A DNA stretch of 64,000 bases from the NCBI RefSeq assembly GCF_023634845.1, contig NZ_JAMLJL010000003.1, positions 62,001 through 126,000 on the forward strand. The letters are read 5' to 3'. The DNA is from Flavobacterium amniphilum (lineage in GTDB: Bacteria; Bacteroidota; Bacteroidia; Flavobacteriales; Flavobacteriaceae). The notes beneath the pieces are model-generated. The model worked only from the letters and a program-made list of their open reading frames with translations. It did not search any database and was not told the DNA's origin. Both the position numbers and the translations under genes were made by a program. Within the stretch, counting starts at the first letter, position 1, and each line of letters starts with the position of its first letter. Of the stretch, positions 8,618 through 19,562 are shown in pieces.

Positions 8618-9880
8618 ATGGAAAACGTTCAAGCCATCAAACAACGCTTTGAGATTATCGGTAACGACCCGAAATTAAACCGTGCGATTGAAAAAGCCAT
8701 TCAGGTCGCACCAACGGATATTTCGGTATTAGTAACCGGTGAAAGTGGTGTAGGTAAAGAAAGTATTCCGAAGATAGTCCATTCTTTATCACACCGCAAA
8801 CATGGTAAATACATTGCTGTGAATTGTGGAGCCATTCCGGAAGGAACCATCGACAGTGAATTATTTGGACACGAAAAAGGATCATTTACAGGAGCGACCG
8901 CTACGCGTGAAGGTTATTTTGAAGTAGCAGACGGCGGAACCATTTTCCTTGATGAAGTGGGCGAATTACCTTTGACTACGCAAGTCCGTTTATTGCGTGT
9001 ATTGGAAAATGGAGAATTTATCAAAGTAGGTTCGTCACAAGTACAGAAAACCAACGTTAGAATTGTTGCCGCAACCAATGTGAATATGGTGGAAGCGATT
9101 GAAAAAGGGAAATTCCGTGAGGATTTATACTATCGTTTAAGCACTGTTGAAATAGGCTTACCACCACTTCGCGACCGTAAGGAAGATATTCATTTACTGT
9201 TCAGGAAGTTTGCAGCCGATTTTGCCCATAAATACAAAATGCCACCTATCAAATTAGATGATCAGGCCGTACAATACTTATTAAAATACAGATGGAGCGG
9301 AAATATCCGTCAGTTGCGCAATGCTGCTGAGCAGATTTCGGTTTTGGAAACCAACAGAGATATTTCGTTACAAACATTAGTTTCATATTTACCATCGGAA
9401 GGAAGCAATCTACCTTCGGTGATCAATAAAAAATCAGAGAGTGACTTTTCTACCGAAAGAGACATTTTATACAAAGTCCTTTTTGACATGAAAAGCGATT
9501 TGAACGATTTGAAGAAACTAACTTTGGAACTGATGAAAAACGGTGCCAAAGTACAGGATATCAATCCAAGTCTGATTCAAAAGGTATACGGAACTTCCAA
9601 AGAAAACGAAAGTGAAATCCTTTTTGAAGAAGAACCGAGAATATCTGTAATTCCGACTGAAGAAGCCATTGAAGAAGAATATATAGACGAAGACGAAGAA
9701 GGCAACTATATTTTTGCCGATACGGTTGAAGAAGTAGATTCACTGCGCCTTGACCAGAAAGAAATTGAACTCATCAAAAAAGCACTTGAACGTAACAAAG
9801 GAAAACGTAAAGCGGCGGCTGATGAATTGGGAATTTCCGAAAGAACATTGTACCGAAAAATAAAACAATTCGATTTGTAA
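8618..9880 (+). CDS. Sigma-54-dependent activator lacking a sensory domain
   Basis: Enhancer-binding protein of the NtrC/PspF class that remodels RNA polymerase carrying sigma-54. The AAA+ domain starts almost at the N-terminus: Walker A GESGVGKE (41-48), the sigma-54 contact loop GSFTGA (88-93, a variant of GAFTGA) and Walker B TIFLDE (108-113). A long acidic linker around residues 325-370 (for example EEEYIDEDEEG) leads to a Fis-type helix-turn-helix at the C-terminus (KRKAAADELGISERTLYRKI). There is no receiver, PAS or GAF domain, so activity must be set by a partner protein or by expression level. It is followed by an lptE-like gene, an arrangement I recall from other Flavobacteria, which hints at envelope control. 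Confidence 0.93.
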   Translation: MENVQAIKQRFEIIGNDPKLNRAIEKAIQVAPTDISVLVTGESGVGKESIPKIVHSLSHRKHGKYIAVNCGAIPEGTIDSELFGHEKGSFTGATATREGYFEVADGGTIFLDEVGELPLTTQVRLLRVLENGEFIKVGSSQVQKTNVRIVAATNVNMVEAIEKGKFREDLYYRLSTVEIGLPPLRDRKEDIHLLFRKFAADFAHKYKMPPIKLDDQAVQYLLKYRWSGNIRQLRNAAEQISVLETNRDISLQTLVSYLPSEGSNLPSVINKKSESDFSTERDILYKVLFDMKSDLNDLKKLTLELMKNGAKVQDINPSLIQKVYGTSKENESEILFEEEPRISVIPTEEAIEEEYIDEDEEGNYIFADTVEEVDSLRLDQKEIELIKKALERNKGKRKAAADELGISERTLYRKIKQFDL

Positions 9881-9900
9881 ATCCCAATTTAATATCTTTG
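9875..9900 (+). promoter_or_regulatory. Candidate promoter before lptE-like gene
   Basis: TATCTTTG at 9893-9900 matches TAnnTTTG, with a TTG at 9875-9877. The 15-bp gap is shorter than usual. The box lies 10 bp before the lptE-like start, so the leader would be very short. Confidence 0.4.
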
Positions 9901-9910
9901 GAATCCCAAC

Positions 9911-10414
9911 ATGAAAAAAATATACTACATATTATTAGCACCCATTTTGTTTGTTCTGAACAGTTGTTCGGTTTACAACTTTACAGGAACATCACCTATT
10001 GATGCTAAAACGTTTCAGGTTAACTATTTTCAGAATGTATCTGAACTGGTAGAACCGGGAATTGACCGCGATTTCACTTTACGTTTGCAGGATTTAATCC
10101 AGAACCAAACTAATTTAAACTTAACAACGACTGACGGCGATTTAGTTTATGAAGGTGAAATTACAGATTACCGTATTTCCCCGATGACTGCCACAGCTGA
10201 ATTGACGGCTGCACAAAACCGTTTATCGATTACGGTGAATCTCCGTTTTTCGAATAAAAAGAAACCCGAAGAGAATTTCGAAAAAAGATATACTTTCTTT
10301 TACGACTATCCAGGTGAAGCACAATTGACAGGAAACCAACTCCGTGTTGCTTTAGACGAAATTTTCCAAAGAATTACCCAGGATATGTTCAACGACACAC
10401 TTGCTAAATGGTAA
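9911..10414 (+). CDS. lptE: LptE-like LPS-assembly lipoprotein
   Basis: A 167-residue lipoprotein with signal peptide and lipobox (LNSCSVYNFTG). The body matches the Bacteroidota LptE-like family: a compact alpha/beta domain with LVYEGEITDYRISPM followed by RLSITVNLRFSNKK. LptE plugs the LptD barrel that delivers LPS to the outer leaflet. The family assignment is from overall pattern and context rather than a catalytic motif. It is followed 4 bp later by the repeat-containing gene and then secG, so the three look like one operon. Confidence 0.8.
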   Translation: MKKIYYILLAPILFVLNSCSVYNFTGTSPIDAKTFQVNYFQNVSELVEPGIDRDFTLRLQDLIQNQTNLNLTTTDGDLVYEGEITDYRISPMTATAELTAAQNRLSITVNLRFSNKKKPEENFEKRYTFFYDYPGEAQLTGNQLRVALDEIFQRITQDMFNDTLAKW

Positions 10415-10418
10415 CAGT

Positions 10419-11375
10419 ATGAATGTATCTGAATTCACTTATTTACTGAATAAACCCGATGCGATTAATCCGGTTCAGATTGTTGACTTGGACAGGATTA
10501 TTTCCGAATTTCCCTATTTTCAGAGTGCGAGAAGTATATTACTGAAAGGTTTGCATGCACAGGACAGCTTCAAATACAACCAGTATCTGAAAATGACTGC
10601 TGCACATACAAACGACCGTACGGTTTTATTTGACTTCGTCACATCTGAACATTTCACAGGAGTTCAGAAAGCGGCTTTCGAAACCAAAGAAACAGAAGTC
10701 CAGAACATTGAAATCGTTGAAACGGAAGAAGCTGCTGAAGTTGAAATAACTGAAGTTGAAATTCCGGCAGTGAATCATCAGGAATTGATTACAGAGAATA
10801 CTCTTGAAAAATCAATCCTGTCCTCAATAAAAGAAGCTACACAGGATTTGGCTCCGGCAATTGAAACCGTTGAAGAAATAACCACCGAATATGTTCAGGA
10901 AGAAATTGAACCAACAATTGAACCAACAATTGAACCAACAATTGAACCCGTAATTGAAGAAGAAAAAGAGACTGAAAAGCCTATAAATTTTAATGCTGGC
11001 GAAACCCATTCATTTCAGGAGTGGCTGCAATTGTCAAAATTAAAACCAATTGACAGGACAAATGAAAATCCGGAGTACAAAACAGAAAACAAAACCCTGG
11101 AAGCCAAACTGGAATTAATCGATAAATTTATCGAAAGTAATCCTAAAATTTCTCCTCCGAAAGAAGATATTAATCCACCGCTCTACACACAGAAAAACGA
11201 GGATACATCTTACTTAATGACAGAGACTTTAGCAAAAGTTTACCTTGAACAGCGAAAATATAGCAAAGCAATACAAGCATATGAGATATTAATTTTGAAA
11301 TATCCAGAAAAAAGTAGTTTATTTGCAAACCGAATTTTAGAAATAAAAGAATTACAACAAAATAACAATAAGTAA
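10419..11375 (+). CDS. TPR-like protein with acidic EPTI-repeat linker
   Basis: I place the start at the ATG at 10419, 4 bp after the lptE stop; an upstream TTG at 10401 would overlap lptE and adds nothing conserved. The protein (318 aa) has a conserved N-terminal segment (FTYLLNKPDAINPVQIVDLDRI), a long acidic low-complexity middle and a C-terminal tetratricopeptide-like helix pair (LAKVYLEQRKYSKAIQAYEILILKYP). The middle includes a 12-bp DNA repeat encoding EPTI about four times near residues 165-180, a likely site of length change. There is no signal peptide, so it is cytosolic. Its role is unknown; the TPR suggests protein binding and the neighbours (lptE, secG) suggest an envelope link. 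Confidence 0.82.
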   Translation: MNVSEFTYLLNKPDAINPVQIVDLDRIISEFPYFQSARSILLKGLHAQDSFKYNQYLKMTAAHTNDRTVLFDFVTSEHFTGVQKAAFETKETEVQNIEIVETEEAAEVEITEVEIPAVNHQELITENTLEKSILSSIKEATQDLAPAIETVEEITTEYVQEEIEPTIEPTIEPTIEPVIEEEKETEKPINFNAGETHSFQEWLQLSKLKPIDRTNENPEYKTENKTLEAKLELIDKFIESNPKISPPKEDINPPLYTQKNEDTSYLMTETLAKVYLEQRKYSKAIQAYEILILKYPEKSSLFANRILEIKELQQNNNK

Positions 11376-11377
11376 TA

Positions 11378-11758
11378 ATGGATACATTTTCAATTTTTTT
11401 AGTTTTAATCACTATAGTTTGTTTTTTACTAATCGTAGTAGTTATGGTACAAAATCCTAAAGGAGGAGGTTTATCTTCAACTTTTGGAAGTTCACAAATG
11501 ATGGGTGGAGTTCAAAAAACAACTGACTTCTTAGACAAAAGTACTTGGTATTTAGCCGGAAGTTTAATCGTTTTGATTTTATTATCAAGCTTAAGTTTCA
11601 CAGGAAGCAATAGTGATACAGGTTCTAAAGTTATTGATGACGCTGCTACTGCTGCTCCTATCCAGACTGCTCCTCAAACTGCACCTGCAACAGACGGTAA
11701 AACAGCTGCTCCTGCAACCGGAACTGAAACTCCGGCTACTGAAGAAGCTAAAAAATAA
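11378..11758 (+). CDS. secG: Preprotein translocase subunit SecG
   Basis: Small subunit of the SecYEG channel. It has two membrane helices (residues 3-24 and about 55-75) around the conserved cytosolic loop VMVQNPKGGGLSSTFG. The C-terminal 45 residues are an Ala/Thr/Pro-rich tail, common in Bacteroidota SecG. It begins 2 bp after the preceding gene and ends in a clear terminator, closing the lptE operon. Confidence 0.95.
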   Translation: MDTFSIFLVLITIVCFLLIVVVMVQNPKGGGLSSTFGSSQMMGGVQKTTDFLDKSTWYLAGSLIVLILLSSLSFTGSNSDTGSKVIDDAATAAPIQTAPQTAPATDGKTAAPATGTETPATEEAKK

Positions 11759-11780
11759 TTTCGGTATAACGAAAACTTAA

Positions 11781-11811
11781 AATGCCAGCCTGTCAGTGCT
11801 GGCATTTTTAT
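11781..11811 (+). terminator. Intrinsic terminator after secG
   Basis: Perfect 9-bp stem AATGCCAGC (11781-11789) with GCTGGCATT (11798-11806) and a following T run. Confidence 0.9.
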
Positions 11812-11837
11812 TTAGTAAATTTGTCAGTTTTAAAGCC

Positions 11838-11853
11838 TTGGCACAATTTCTGA
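11838..11853 (+). promoter_or_regulatory. Sigma-54-like -24/-12 element before groES
   Basis: TTGGCACAATTTCTGA matches the sigma-54 consensus at the whole -24 part (TTGGCAC) and at the G of -12 with correct spacing, but has A where -12 normally has C. The implied transcript start lies about 48 nt before groES. A stand-alone sigma-54 activator is encoded 2 kb upstream. No sigma-70-type TAnnTTTG box is evident here. Confidence 0.35.
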
Positions 11854-11911
11854 AATCAGCATAGCGATTTTACAATTAAAAACAATTCTAATAACATAAA
11901 TACATATAATT

Positions 11912-12187
11912 ATGGCATTAAACATCAGACCACTTTCAGACCGCGTTATCGTGGAACCGGCTGCCGCTGAAACACAAACAGCTTCCGGTATCATTATTCC
12001 TGACACCGCAAAAGAAAAACCCCAAAAAGGAACCGTGGTAGCTATTGGAACTGGTAAAAAAGACCAACCCCTGACTGTTCAGGTTGGTGACACTGTTCTT
12101 TATGGAAAATATGCTGGAACCGATTTAAAATTTGAAGGTAAAGATTATCTAATCATGCGCGAAGAAGACATTCTTGCGATTATTTAA
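11912..12187 (+). CDS. groES: Co-chaperonin GroES
   Basis: The 91-residue GroES lid protein of the chaperonin. Visible features are the N-terminal [13 protein letters not shown] strand, the mobile loop [16 protein letters not shown] that binds GroEL, and the C-terminal [12 protein letters not shown]. It lies 55 bp before groEL, the usual bicistronic arrangement. Confidence 0.98.
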   Translation: MALNIRPLSDRVIVEPAAAETQTASGIIIPDTAKEKPQKGTVVAIGTGKKDQPLTVQVGDTVLYGKYAGTDLKFEGKDYLIMREEDILAII

Positions 12188-12233
12188 GCATGATAATCTG
12201 AAAACTTTAAACTTTTTAAACTTTAAAAATTAA

Positions 12234-13874
<1,641 letters not shown>

Positions 13875-13895
13875 TCTTTCTTTAAAACCAATAAA

Positions 13896-13931
13896 AAAAC
13901 CCCGAATAACATATTTCGGGGTTTTCTTTTT
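13896..13931. terminator. Bidirectional terminator between groEL and the DUF2490 gene
   Basis: Perfect 11-bp stem AAAACCCCGAA (13896-13906) with TTCGGGGTTTT (13915-13925). The T run on the plus side and A run on the minus side allow termination from both converging genes. Confidence 0.9.
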
Positions 13932-14707
13932 TATTCTGCCTTTTGATACCAATCAAAATTGGTAATATAAGACAATCGTACCGTTGGATTACTTTCCTGA
14001 AAAGTATTCGGGTAATTCCAGATATTCTGATGGATATAAGACAACTGCAACTGATGATGCTTATTGATATTATATCCAACTCCTCCGATTATTCTATTTT
14101 GATTCAGAAAGGTTTTCCCGGCATTTGAGCCCAAATTCATGAAAACTTCATCTCCGAAAAACGCAAACAACTTTGTAGCCTCTTCTTTCTTCGTTATGGG
14201 ATGGTTCAACAAAAACATATAACGAAAACGGTTACGGTATTCATAATGATCAATTTCAAATTCTTCAGTAACAGGATCTTTGACCGCTACGTCAACATAA
14301 CGCAATTCATCACGTAAACGGTGGGTAAATTTAAAATCGCCCGAGTTGTGTACAAAAGTTCCCTGAAACCACAAATGATCTTCCGGAATGCTTATTTTAT
14401 TCATTGCCGGATTTCCGTACGAATATGTATTATAATGACTATAGCCAATACTTCCCGTAAACCACTTTGCAAATTGGTAATCAACAGAAGGACGCACAAA
14501 CCATTGTTGCTTTTCATCAAATCCATTAGCAAACCGCAATGTTCCTTCAAAAGTGAAGGATAATTTTTTAGTCAACATATTTTTTCCAACATAATGAAAC
14601 CAAATATCATTATTGCTGTTTTTGGTTTGTGCCTGAATATCCAACACAAATCCGAAAGCCAAGAACCCAATCAGGATTAACGGTTTAATAGAATTAAACT
14701 TTAACAT
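13931..14707 (-). CDS. DUF2490-type outer-membrane beta-barrel protein
   Basis: A 258-residue secreted protein with signal peptide (MLKFNSIKPLILIGFLAFGF, ending at IQAQ). The body alternates short beta-strands rich in Tyr, Trp and Phe (FVRPSVDYQFAKWFTGSIGY) and carries the pattern FTHRLRDELRYVD characteristic of the DUF2490 family. It ends in KAE rather than an aromatic. The family is of unknown function; a small outer-membrane barrel is likely. It is a single gene facing groEL. Confidence 0.8.
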   Translation of the reverse strand: MLKFNSIKPLILIGFLAFGFVLDIQAQTKNSNNDIWFHYVGKNMLTKKLSFTFEGTLRFANGFDEKQQWFVRPSVDYQFAKWFTGSIGYSHYNTYSYGNPAMNKISIPEDHLWFQGTFVHNSGDFKFTHRLRDELRYVDVAVKDPVTEEFEIDHYEYRNRFRYMFLLNHPITKKEEATKLFAFFGDEVFMNLGSNAGKTFLNQNRIIGGVGYNINKHHQLQLSYIHQNIWNYPNTFQESNPTVRLSYITNFDWYQKAE

Positions 14708-14840
14708 ATTCTGTTTTTTTTAAGCCAATAGTAAAATGGAACCAATAAAAATCCCTCCATTTCACACTTAATACCAAGAAGTTTGTAAAGATAACGGCTT
14801 TATCAGTTTTAGCCAAATGTTAGCTCATTTCAATAGAGTC

Positions 14841-14877
14841 AAATAAAAAAGCCATCATACCGGAGTACAATGGCTTT
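14841..14877 (-). terminator. Terminator downstream of the RND operon at 14.9-20.6 kb
   Basis: Stem AAAGCCAT (14848-14855) with ATGGCTTT (14870-14877). Read on the minus strand it is followed by a T-rich stretch, and it lies 25 bp after the outer-membrane channel gene. Confidence 0.8.
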
Positions 14878-14901
14878 AATTTTAAAAATAACTAACTGTA
14901 A

Positions 14902-16344
14902 CTAATTCCATCCACCACCTAAAGCTCTGTAAATATTCACCATAGCATTCAACTGCTGCATTTTAGTATCAACCAAATCAAATTTGGACTCCAATGCATC
15001 TCGTTGTGTAAGCAATACTTCCATATAATCAGCTCTTGCCGAACGGAACAGTTCATTCGAAATAGAAACCGAATTGGTAAGTGCTTCAACCTGTTTGGTT
15101 CTTAACGAATAGCTTTTCTCCAGATTGCTGATTTTGGAAACCTGATTTGCTACTTCTATATAACTGTTCAAAATGGTTTGCTCGTATTTGTAAACTGCTT
15201 GGATTTGCTTCGCATTTGCCGTATTATAACTTGCTTTAATGGCATTTCTGTTAATTAACGGCGCCATCAAATCACCTGCAATAGAATACAACAACGATTC
15301 CGGTTTAAAAAGATAACCTGGATCGAAAGCTCTGTATCCAATCCCTGCCGAAATTCCTAATGAAGGATAAAAACGGGCTTTAGCCGATTTTACATCCAAT
15401 TTAGAGGCAGCCAACTCAAATTCAGCCTGTCTTATATCCGGTCTGTTACTTAAAAGTTGAGACGGGATACCGGCAGACACGACATTAGGCACCATATCAT
15501 TGAATGTTCCTGTACTTCTGTCCACATGCTGTGGATAACGTCCAACCAGAAAATTAATGCGGTTCTCTGTTTCTACAATCTTTTGCAGTACTTCAAACTG
15601 AAGGCTTTTCGTTTTGAATACTTCAGCTTCAAATTTTTTGACTGCCAATTCGGTAACACGTGCAGCATCCTTCTGGATTTTAACAATTTCCAATGCGTTG
15701 CTTTGAATCTCAATATTCTGGTTTATAATCTCCAATTGATTATCCAAAGCTAATAACTCGTAATAGGAATTGGCAATTTCTGCTACCAAGTTCGTAACCA
15801 TGAAGTTTTTACCTTCAACTGAGGAAAGATAACGGTTAACTGCAGCTTTCTTACCATTTCGCAGTTTCTTCCAGATATCAATTTCCCAATTGGCATACAC
15901 TCCAAGTTTGAAATCTTTTAACGGCTCCGGCATTTCCTTACCCGGTTTGATTTCGGTGGTCGCTTCCATGGCACCAATGTTTGTAAAACGGGCCACTTTA
16001 TCTACTGAAGCACCCGCTCCAACTCCAACAAACGGGAGGTATTCTCCATTTCTCGCCTTGATTTCGCTTTTGGAAATTTCAATTTCCTGCATCGTAATAT
16101 TCAGCTCCTGGTTGTTTTTCAGGGCGGTTTCAATCAGCGATTGCAAATAAGCATCTTTAAAATAGGTTTTCCATGAAATGACTCCCGAATTCAAAGTGTC
16201 TTTGGTGGCTCCGGCAAACATTTCCGGAACCGTTTTATCCTCTGTTTTTTCTACAGAAGAAGTGGCCTTACAACCAACAACTCCTAAAGACAAAACTGCA
16301 ATAGCAATAAATCCGTAAACTTGGTTTTTATTTAGCTTCTTCAT
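14902..16344 (-). CDS. RND efflux outer-membrane channel lipoprotein (NodT/OprM type)
   Basis: TolC-family channel of a tripartite pump, 480 residues. It starts with a lipoprotein signal (LSLGVVGCKATSS, Cys25) and has the two-fold repeat of long helices and strands typical of outer-membrane factors, including LLSNRPDIRQAEFELAASKLDVKSAKARFYPSL in two pieces. The first ATG overlaps the end of the transporter gene by 17 bp, so the two are translationally close. It is the last gene of the adaptor-transporter-channel operon. The substrate cannot be read from the sequence. Confidence 0.92.
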   Translation of the reverse strand: MKKLNKNQVYGFIAIAVLSLGVVGCKATSSVEKTEDKTVPEMFAGATKDTLNSGVISWKTYFKDAYLQSLIETALKNNQELNITMQEIEISKSEIKARNGEYLPFVGVGAGASVDKVARFTNIGAMEATTEIKPGKEMPEPLKDFKLGVYANWEIDIWKKLRNGKKAAVNRYLSSVEGKNFMVTNLVAEIANSYYELLALDNQLEIINQNIEIQSNALEIVKIQKDAARVTELAVKKFEAEVFKTKSLQFEVLQKIVETENRINFLVGRYPQHVDRSTGTFNDMVPNVVSAGIPSQLLSNRPDIRQAEFELAASKLDVKSAKARFYPSLGISAGIGYRAFDPGYLFKPESLLYSIAGDLMAPLINRNAIKASYNTANAKQIQAVYKYEQTILNSYIEVANQVSKISNLEKSYSLRTKQVEALTNSVSISNELFRSARADYMEVLLTQRDALESKFDLVDTKMQQLNAMVNIYRALGGGWN

Positions 16345-19300
16345 TCTCTTTATTTTTTTGATTTTTTACGGCAAACCCATCAATAATATGAACAAATTCA
16401 TCTGATAATGAGCTTTCATCTTCGTCTTTAATTAATTTTCTGCCATCTGCCAATGAACCAAAAATGTAGTATAATCCCGGAACAATAACCACTCCGAAAA
16501 TAGTTCCGAAAAGCATCCCTCCCAAGGCTGCCGCACCAATTGTCTTGTTCCCGATAGCTCCTGCACCTGTAGCAATAATCAACGGAATTAATCCGGCGAT
16601 AAAAGCAAAAGAAGTCATCAAAATTGGACGGAAACGCACTTTGGCACCTTCAATGGCAGCATCCAGAATAGTAAAACCTTCGTTCCGTTTCTGTATGGCA
16701 AATTCCACGATCAGTACGGCATTTTTACCGAGTAACCCGACGAGCATGATTAATCCGATTTGAGCATAAATATTGTTTTCAAGTCCCATCGCCTGAAGCA
16801 AAAAGAATGAACCGAAAATACCCACAGGAAGTGATAAAATCACCGATAACGGAATAATGAAACTTTCATATTGAGCTGCCAAGACGAAATACACAAACAA
16901 TAATACAATTGCAAAAATGTAAATCGACTCATTCCCTTTCCCGGCTTCATCATATGAAAGTCCTTCCCAGGCAATATCGTAGCCTTTTGGTAACGAAACC
17001 TCGGCAACTTCCTTGATCGCTTTAATAGCATCAGCTGTTGTGTAACCACTTGCTGGTAATCCCTGAATAGCTGAGGAATTATACATATTATAGCGTGTGA
17101 TTTCATTTGGCCCTTGACCTTTTTTAAGCGTCATGAATGCCGAATAAGGCACCATTTCACCTTTATCATTTTTCACGTAGAGATTTAGGATATCGGTTGG
17201 TAATCTTCTGTATTTTGGATCCGATTGCACATACACTTTGAAGAAACGTCCAAATTTAATAAATCCTTGTTCGTAAGTACTACCAATCAAAATATTCAGA
17301 TTTTCCATTGCTTTACCAATGGACACTCCTTTTTGCATTGCTAATTCATTATTGATTTCCAGTTCGTACTGTGGATAATTAGCCGCAAAGAAGGTAAACA
17401 ATCCTGTCAATTCTTTGCGCTTGCCAAGATCCTCCATGAATTTTTTGTTCACTTTATCAAAATCCTGATAATCCGTTGTGGTATTTTTATCCAACAAACG
17501 CATTGAGAAACCTCCTGACGCTCCGAATCCCGGAATTGCCGGTGGCTCGAAATATTCGACAATAGCTCCCAAACCTTTCGACTTTTCTTCCAACTCCTCC
17601 ATGATTTCCTTCACTGTATGTTCACGCTCATCCCATGGCTTTAAGTTAATCAGACAGGTACCGGCATTCGATCCACGTCCTTCCGTCATGATTTCATAAC
17701 CAGCCAAAGAAGAAACCGATTCGACACCATCAACCTTTTCACAAATTTTCTGAAGTTTCTGTGAAACATGATTGGTTGTTTCCAAAGTAGAGCCCGGAGG
17801 CGTCTGAATAATCGCATAAATCGTACCTTGATCTTCAATAGGAATAAATCCGGAAGGAAGAATTTGGTTTTCAATAAATATTCCTGCACAGAAAACTGCC
17901 AGAATACCAAACGTAAGTACCCTTCGGTTTACAATACCTTTCAGTAAAGCCACATACTTCCCGGTAAGCTTGTCAAACATTTGGTTAAAGCGGTCCAAAG
18001 CTTTGGTCAGTATATTCTGTTTTTTCGGATGACCGTGATGGTTTTTCAACATCATGGCACACAATACAGGTGTTAAAGTAAGCGCGATAAGCGCAGAAAT
18101 CACAATGGAACTCGCCATAGTAATCGAGAACTGACGGTAGAAAGTCCCTACCGGTCCAGACATAAATGAAATTGGCAGGAACACAGATACCATAACCGCA
18201 GTAATTGCAATAACGGCACCGGCGATTTCACCCAATACTTTTTTAACCGCCTGATAAGGCGTAATATTGGGGAATTCTTCAAATTTGGCATGCACTGCCT
18301 CGACGACGACTATCGCATCATCGACCACAATACCAATTGCCAATACAAGTGCAAATAGTGTTACCAGATTAATGGAAAGGCCAAAGAACTGAATCACAAA
18401 GAAGGCACCAATCAACGAAACCGGAACGGCTAAAATTGGAATTAACGTCGATCGCCAGTCTCCTAAAAAGACAAACACCACAAGTGCCACCAAGATAAAT
18501 GCATCACGTAAAGTATCAATAACCTGCTCAATCGAAGCATCAAGGAATTGTGAAACGTCATAACTGATTTTATAATCCATTCCCGGAGGAAAGGATTCTT
18601 TCATTTCTTCCAGTTTATCTTTAATTTCTTTAATAACCTCGCTGGCATTACTTCCGTAGTTTTGCTTCAATACGATCGCCGCCGAAGGATGACCGTCCAA
18701 ATTCGAATAAATATCAAAGAATTCACTTCCTAATTCTACTTTACCGATATCTTTCAAATGAATACTCTCACCGTCTGAATTAGCACGGATAATCACATTT
18801 TCATATTCCTTTGGCTCGCTGTAACGTCCTTTATAAGTCAGTACATATTCTAAAGACTGAGCAGCAATCCCCGAACTTTGTCCGATACGCCCCGGACGTC
18901 CGATGATACTCTGCTCACCGAGCGCATCCATTACTTCTTCAACAGAAATATTATAGGCACGCATTCGCTCAGGGTTTAGCCATACACGCATTGCATACGT
19001 TCTACTTCCCAAAATTTGGGAACGGGCCACACCTTTTAGACGGTTAATTTCAGGAATCATTTTTACACTCGCATAATTGTACAGGAATTTTTCATCCATT
19101 CCTTTATCTTTCGAGTAAAGATTCACGTACATCAACATACTGGGTTGGATAGGCGTAATTACAACACCCTCACGTTGAACCAATTCAGGCAGTAATGGCA
19201 TAACCTGGTCTACCCTTGTTTTTACACGCACAACGGCCTGATTGGGATCGGTTCCCGGTTCAAAAATAATACGCAAGGTAGCTTCACCGGCACTCGTAGC

Positions 19301-19543
19301 ATCGGTAGCAATATAACGCATCCCTTCCACCCCGTTAATGGAATTTTCCAAAGTAATCAGGGTTGACTTCACCAATACATCGGCACTGGCTCCCGGGTAA
19401 GCAATAAAAATATTTACTGTGGTAGGCGCGATCTGAGGGAACTGTGAAATAGGCATCTGTTTGATGGCCAAGGTTCCCACAAAAAGTATCATGATTGAAA
19501 TTACAATCGCAAATACGGGTCTGTGTATGAATTTGCTAAACAT
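16328..19543 (-). CDS. RND multidrug efflux transporter (HAE1/AcrB type)
   Basis: A 1071-residue proton-driven transporter of the inner membrane. It opens with the AcrB-like MFSKFIHRPVFAIVISIMI and has twelve membrane helices in two halves separated by two large periplasmic loops. The proton-relay aspartates are in AIGIVVDDAIVVVE in TM4. HAE1 motifs such as GSNAGTCLINLKPWDER and VGLLGKNAVLIVEFA are present. The C-terminus has a polar extension of about 35 residues. Operon partners are the adaptor upstream and the channel lipoprotein downstream. The usual substrates of the class are lipophilic drugs or detergents, but its own substrate is unknown. Confidence 0.96.
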   Translation of the reverse strand: MFSKFIHRPVFAIVISIMILFVGTLAIKQMPISQFPQIAPTTVNIFIAYPGASADVLVKSTLITLENSINGVEGMRYIATDATSAGEATLRIIFEPGTDPNQAVVRVKTRVDQVMPLLPELVQREGVVITPIQPSMLMYVNLYSKDKGMDEKFLYNYASVKMIPEINRLKGVARSQILGSRTYAMRVWLNPERMRAYNISVEEVMDALGEQSIIGRPGRIGQSSGIAAQSLEYVLTYKGRYSEPKEYENVIIRANSDGESIHLKDIGKVELGSEFFDIYSNLDGHPSAAIVLKQNYGSNASEVIKEIKDKLEEMKESFPPGMDYKISYDVSQFLDASIEQVIDTLRDAFILVALVVFVFLGDWRSTLIPILAVPVSLIGAFFVIQFFGLSINLVTLFALVLAIGIVVDDAIVVVEAVHAKFEEFPNITPYQAVKKVLGEIAGAVIAITAVMVSVFLPISFMSGPVGTFYRQFSITMASSIVISALIALTLTPVLCAMMLKNHHGHPKKQNILTKALDRFNQMFDKLTGKYVALLKGIVNRRVLTFGILAVFCAGIFIENQILPSGFIPIEDQGTIYAIIQTPPGSTLETTNHVSQKLQKICEKVDGVESVSSLAGYEIMTEGRGSNAGTCLINLKPWDEREHTVKEIMEELEEKSKGLGAIVEYFEPPAIPGFGASGGFSMRLLDKNTTTDYQDFDKVNKKFMEDLGKRKELTGLFTFFAANYPQYELEINNELAMQKGVSIGKAMENLNILIGSTYEQGFIKFGRFFKVYVQSDPKYRRLPTDILNLYVKNDKGEMVPYSAFMTLKKGQGPNEITRYNMYNSSAIQGLPASGYTTADAIKAIKEVAEVSLPKGYDIAWEGLSYDEAGKGNESIYIFAIVLLFVYFVLAAQYESFIIPLSVILSLPVGIFGSFFLLQAMGLENNIYAQIGLIMLVGLLGKNAVLIVEFAIQKRNEGFTILDAAIEGAKVRFRPILMTSFAFIAGLIPLIIATGAGAIGNKTIGAAALGGMLFGTIFGVVIVPGLYYIFGSLADGRKLIKDEDESSLSDEFVHIIDGFAVKNQKNKENEEAK

Positions 19544-19562
19544 TTTCTCTTTCTATATTAAA

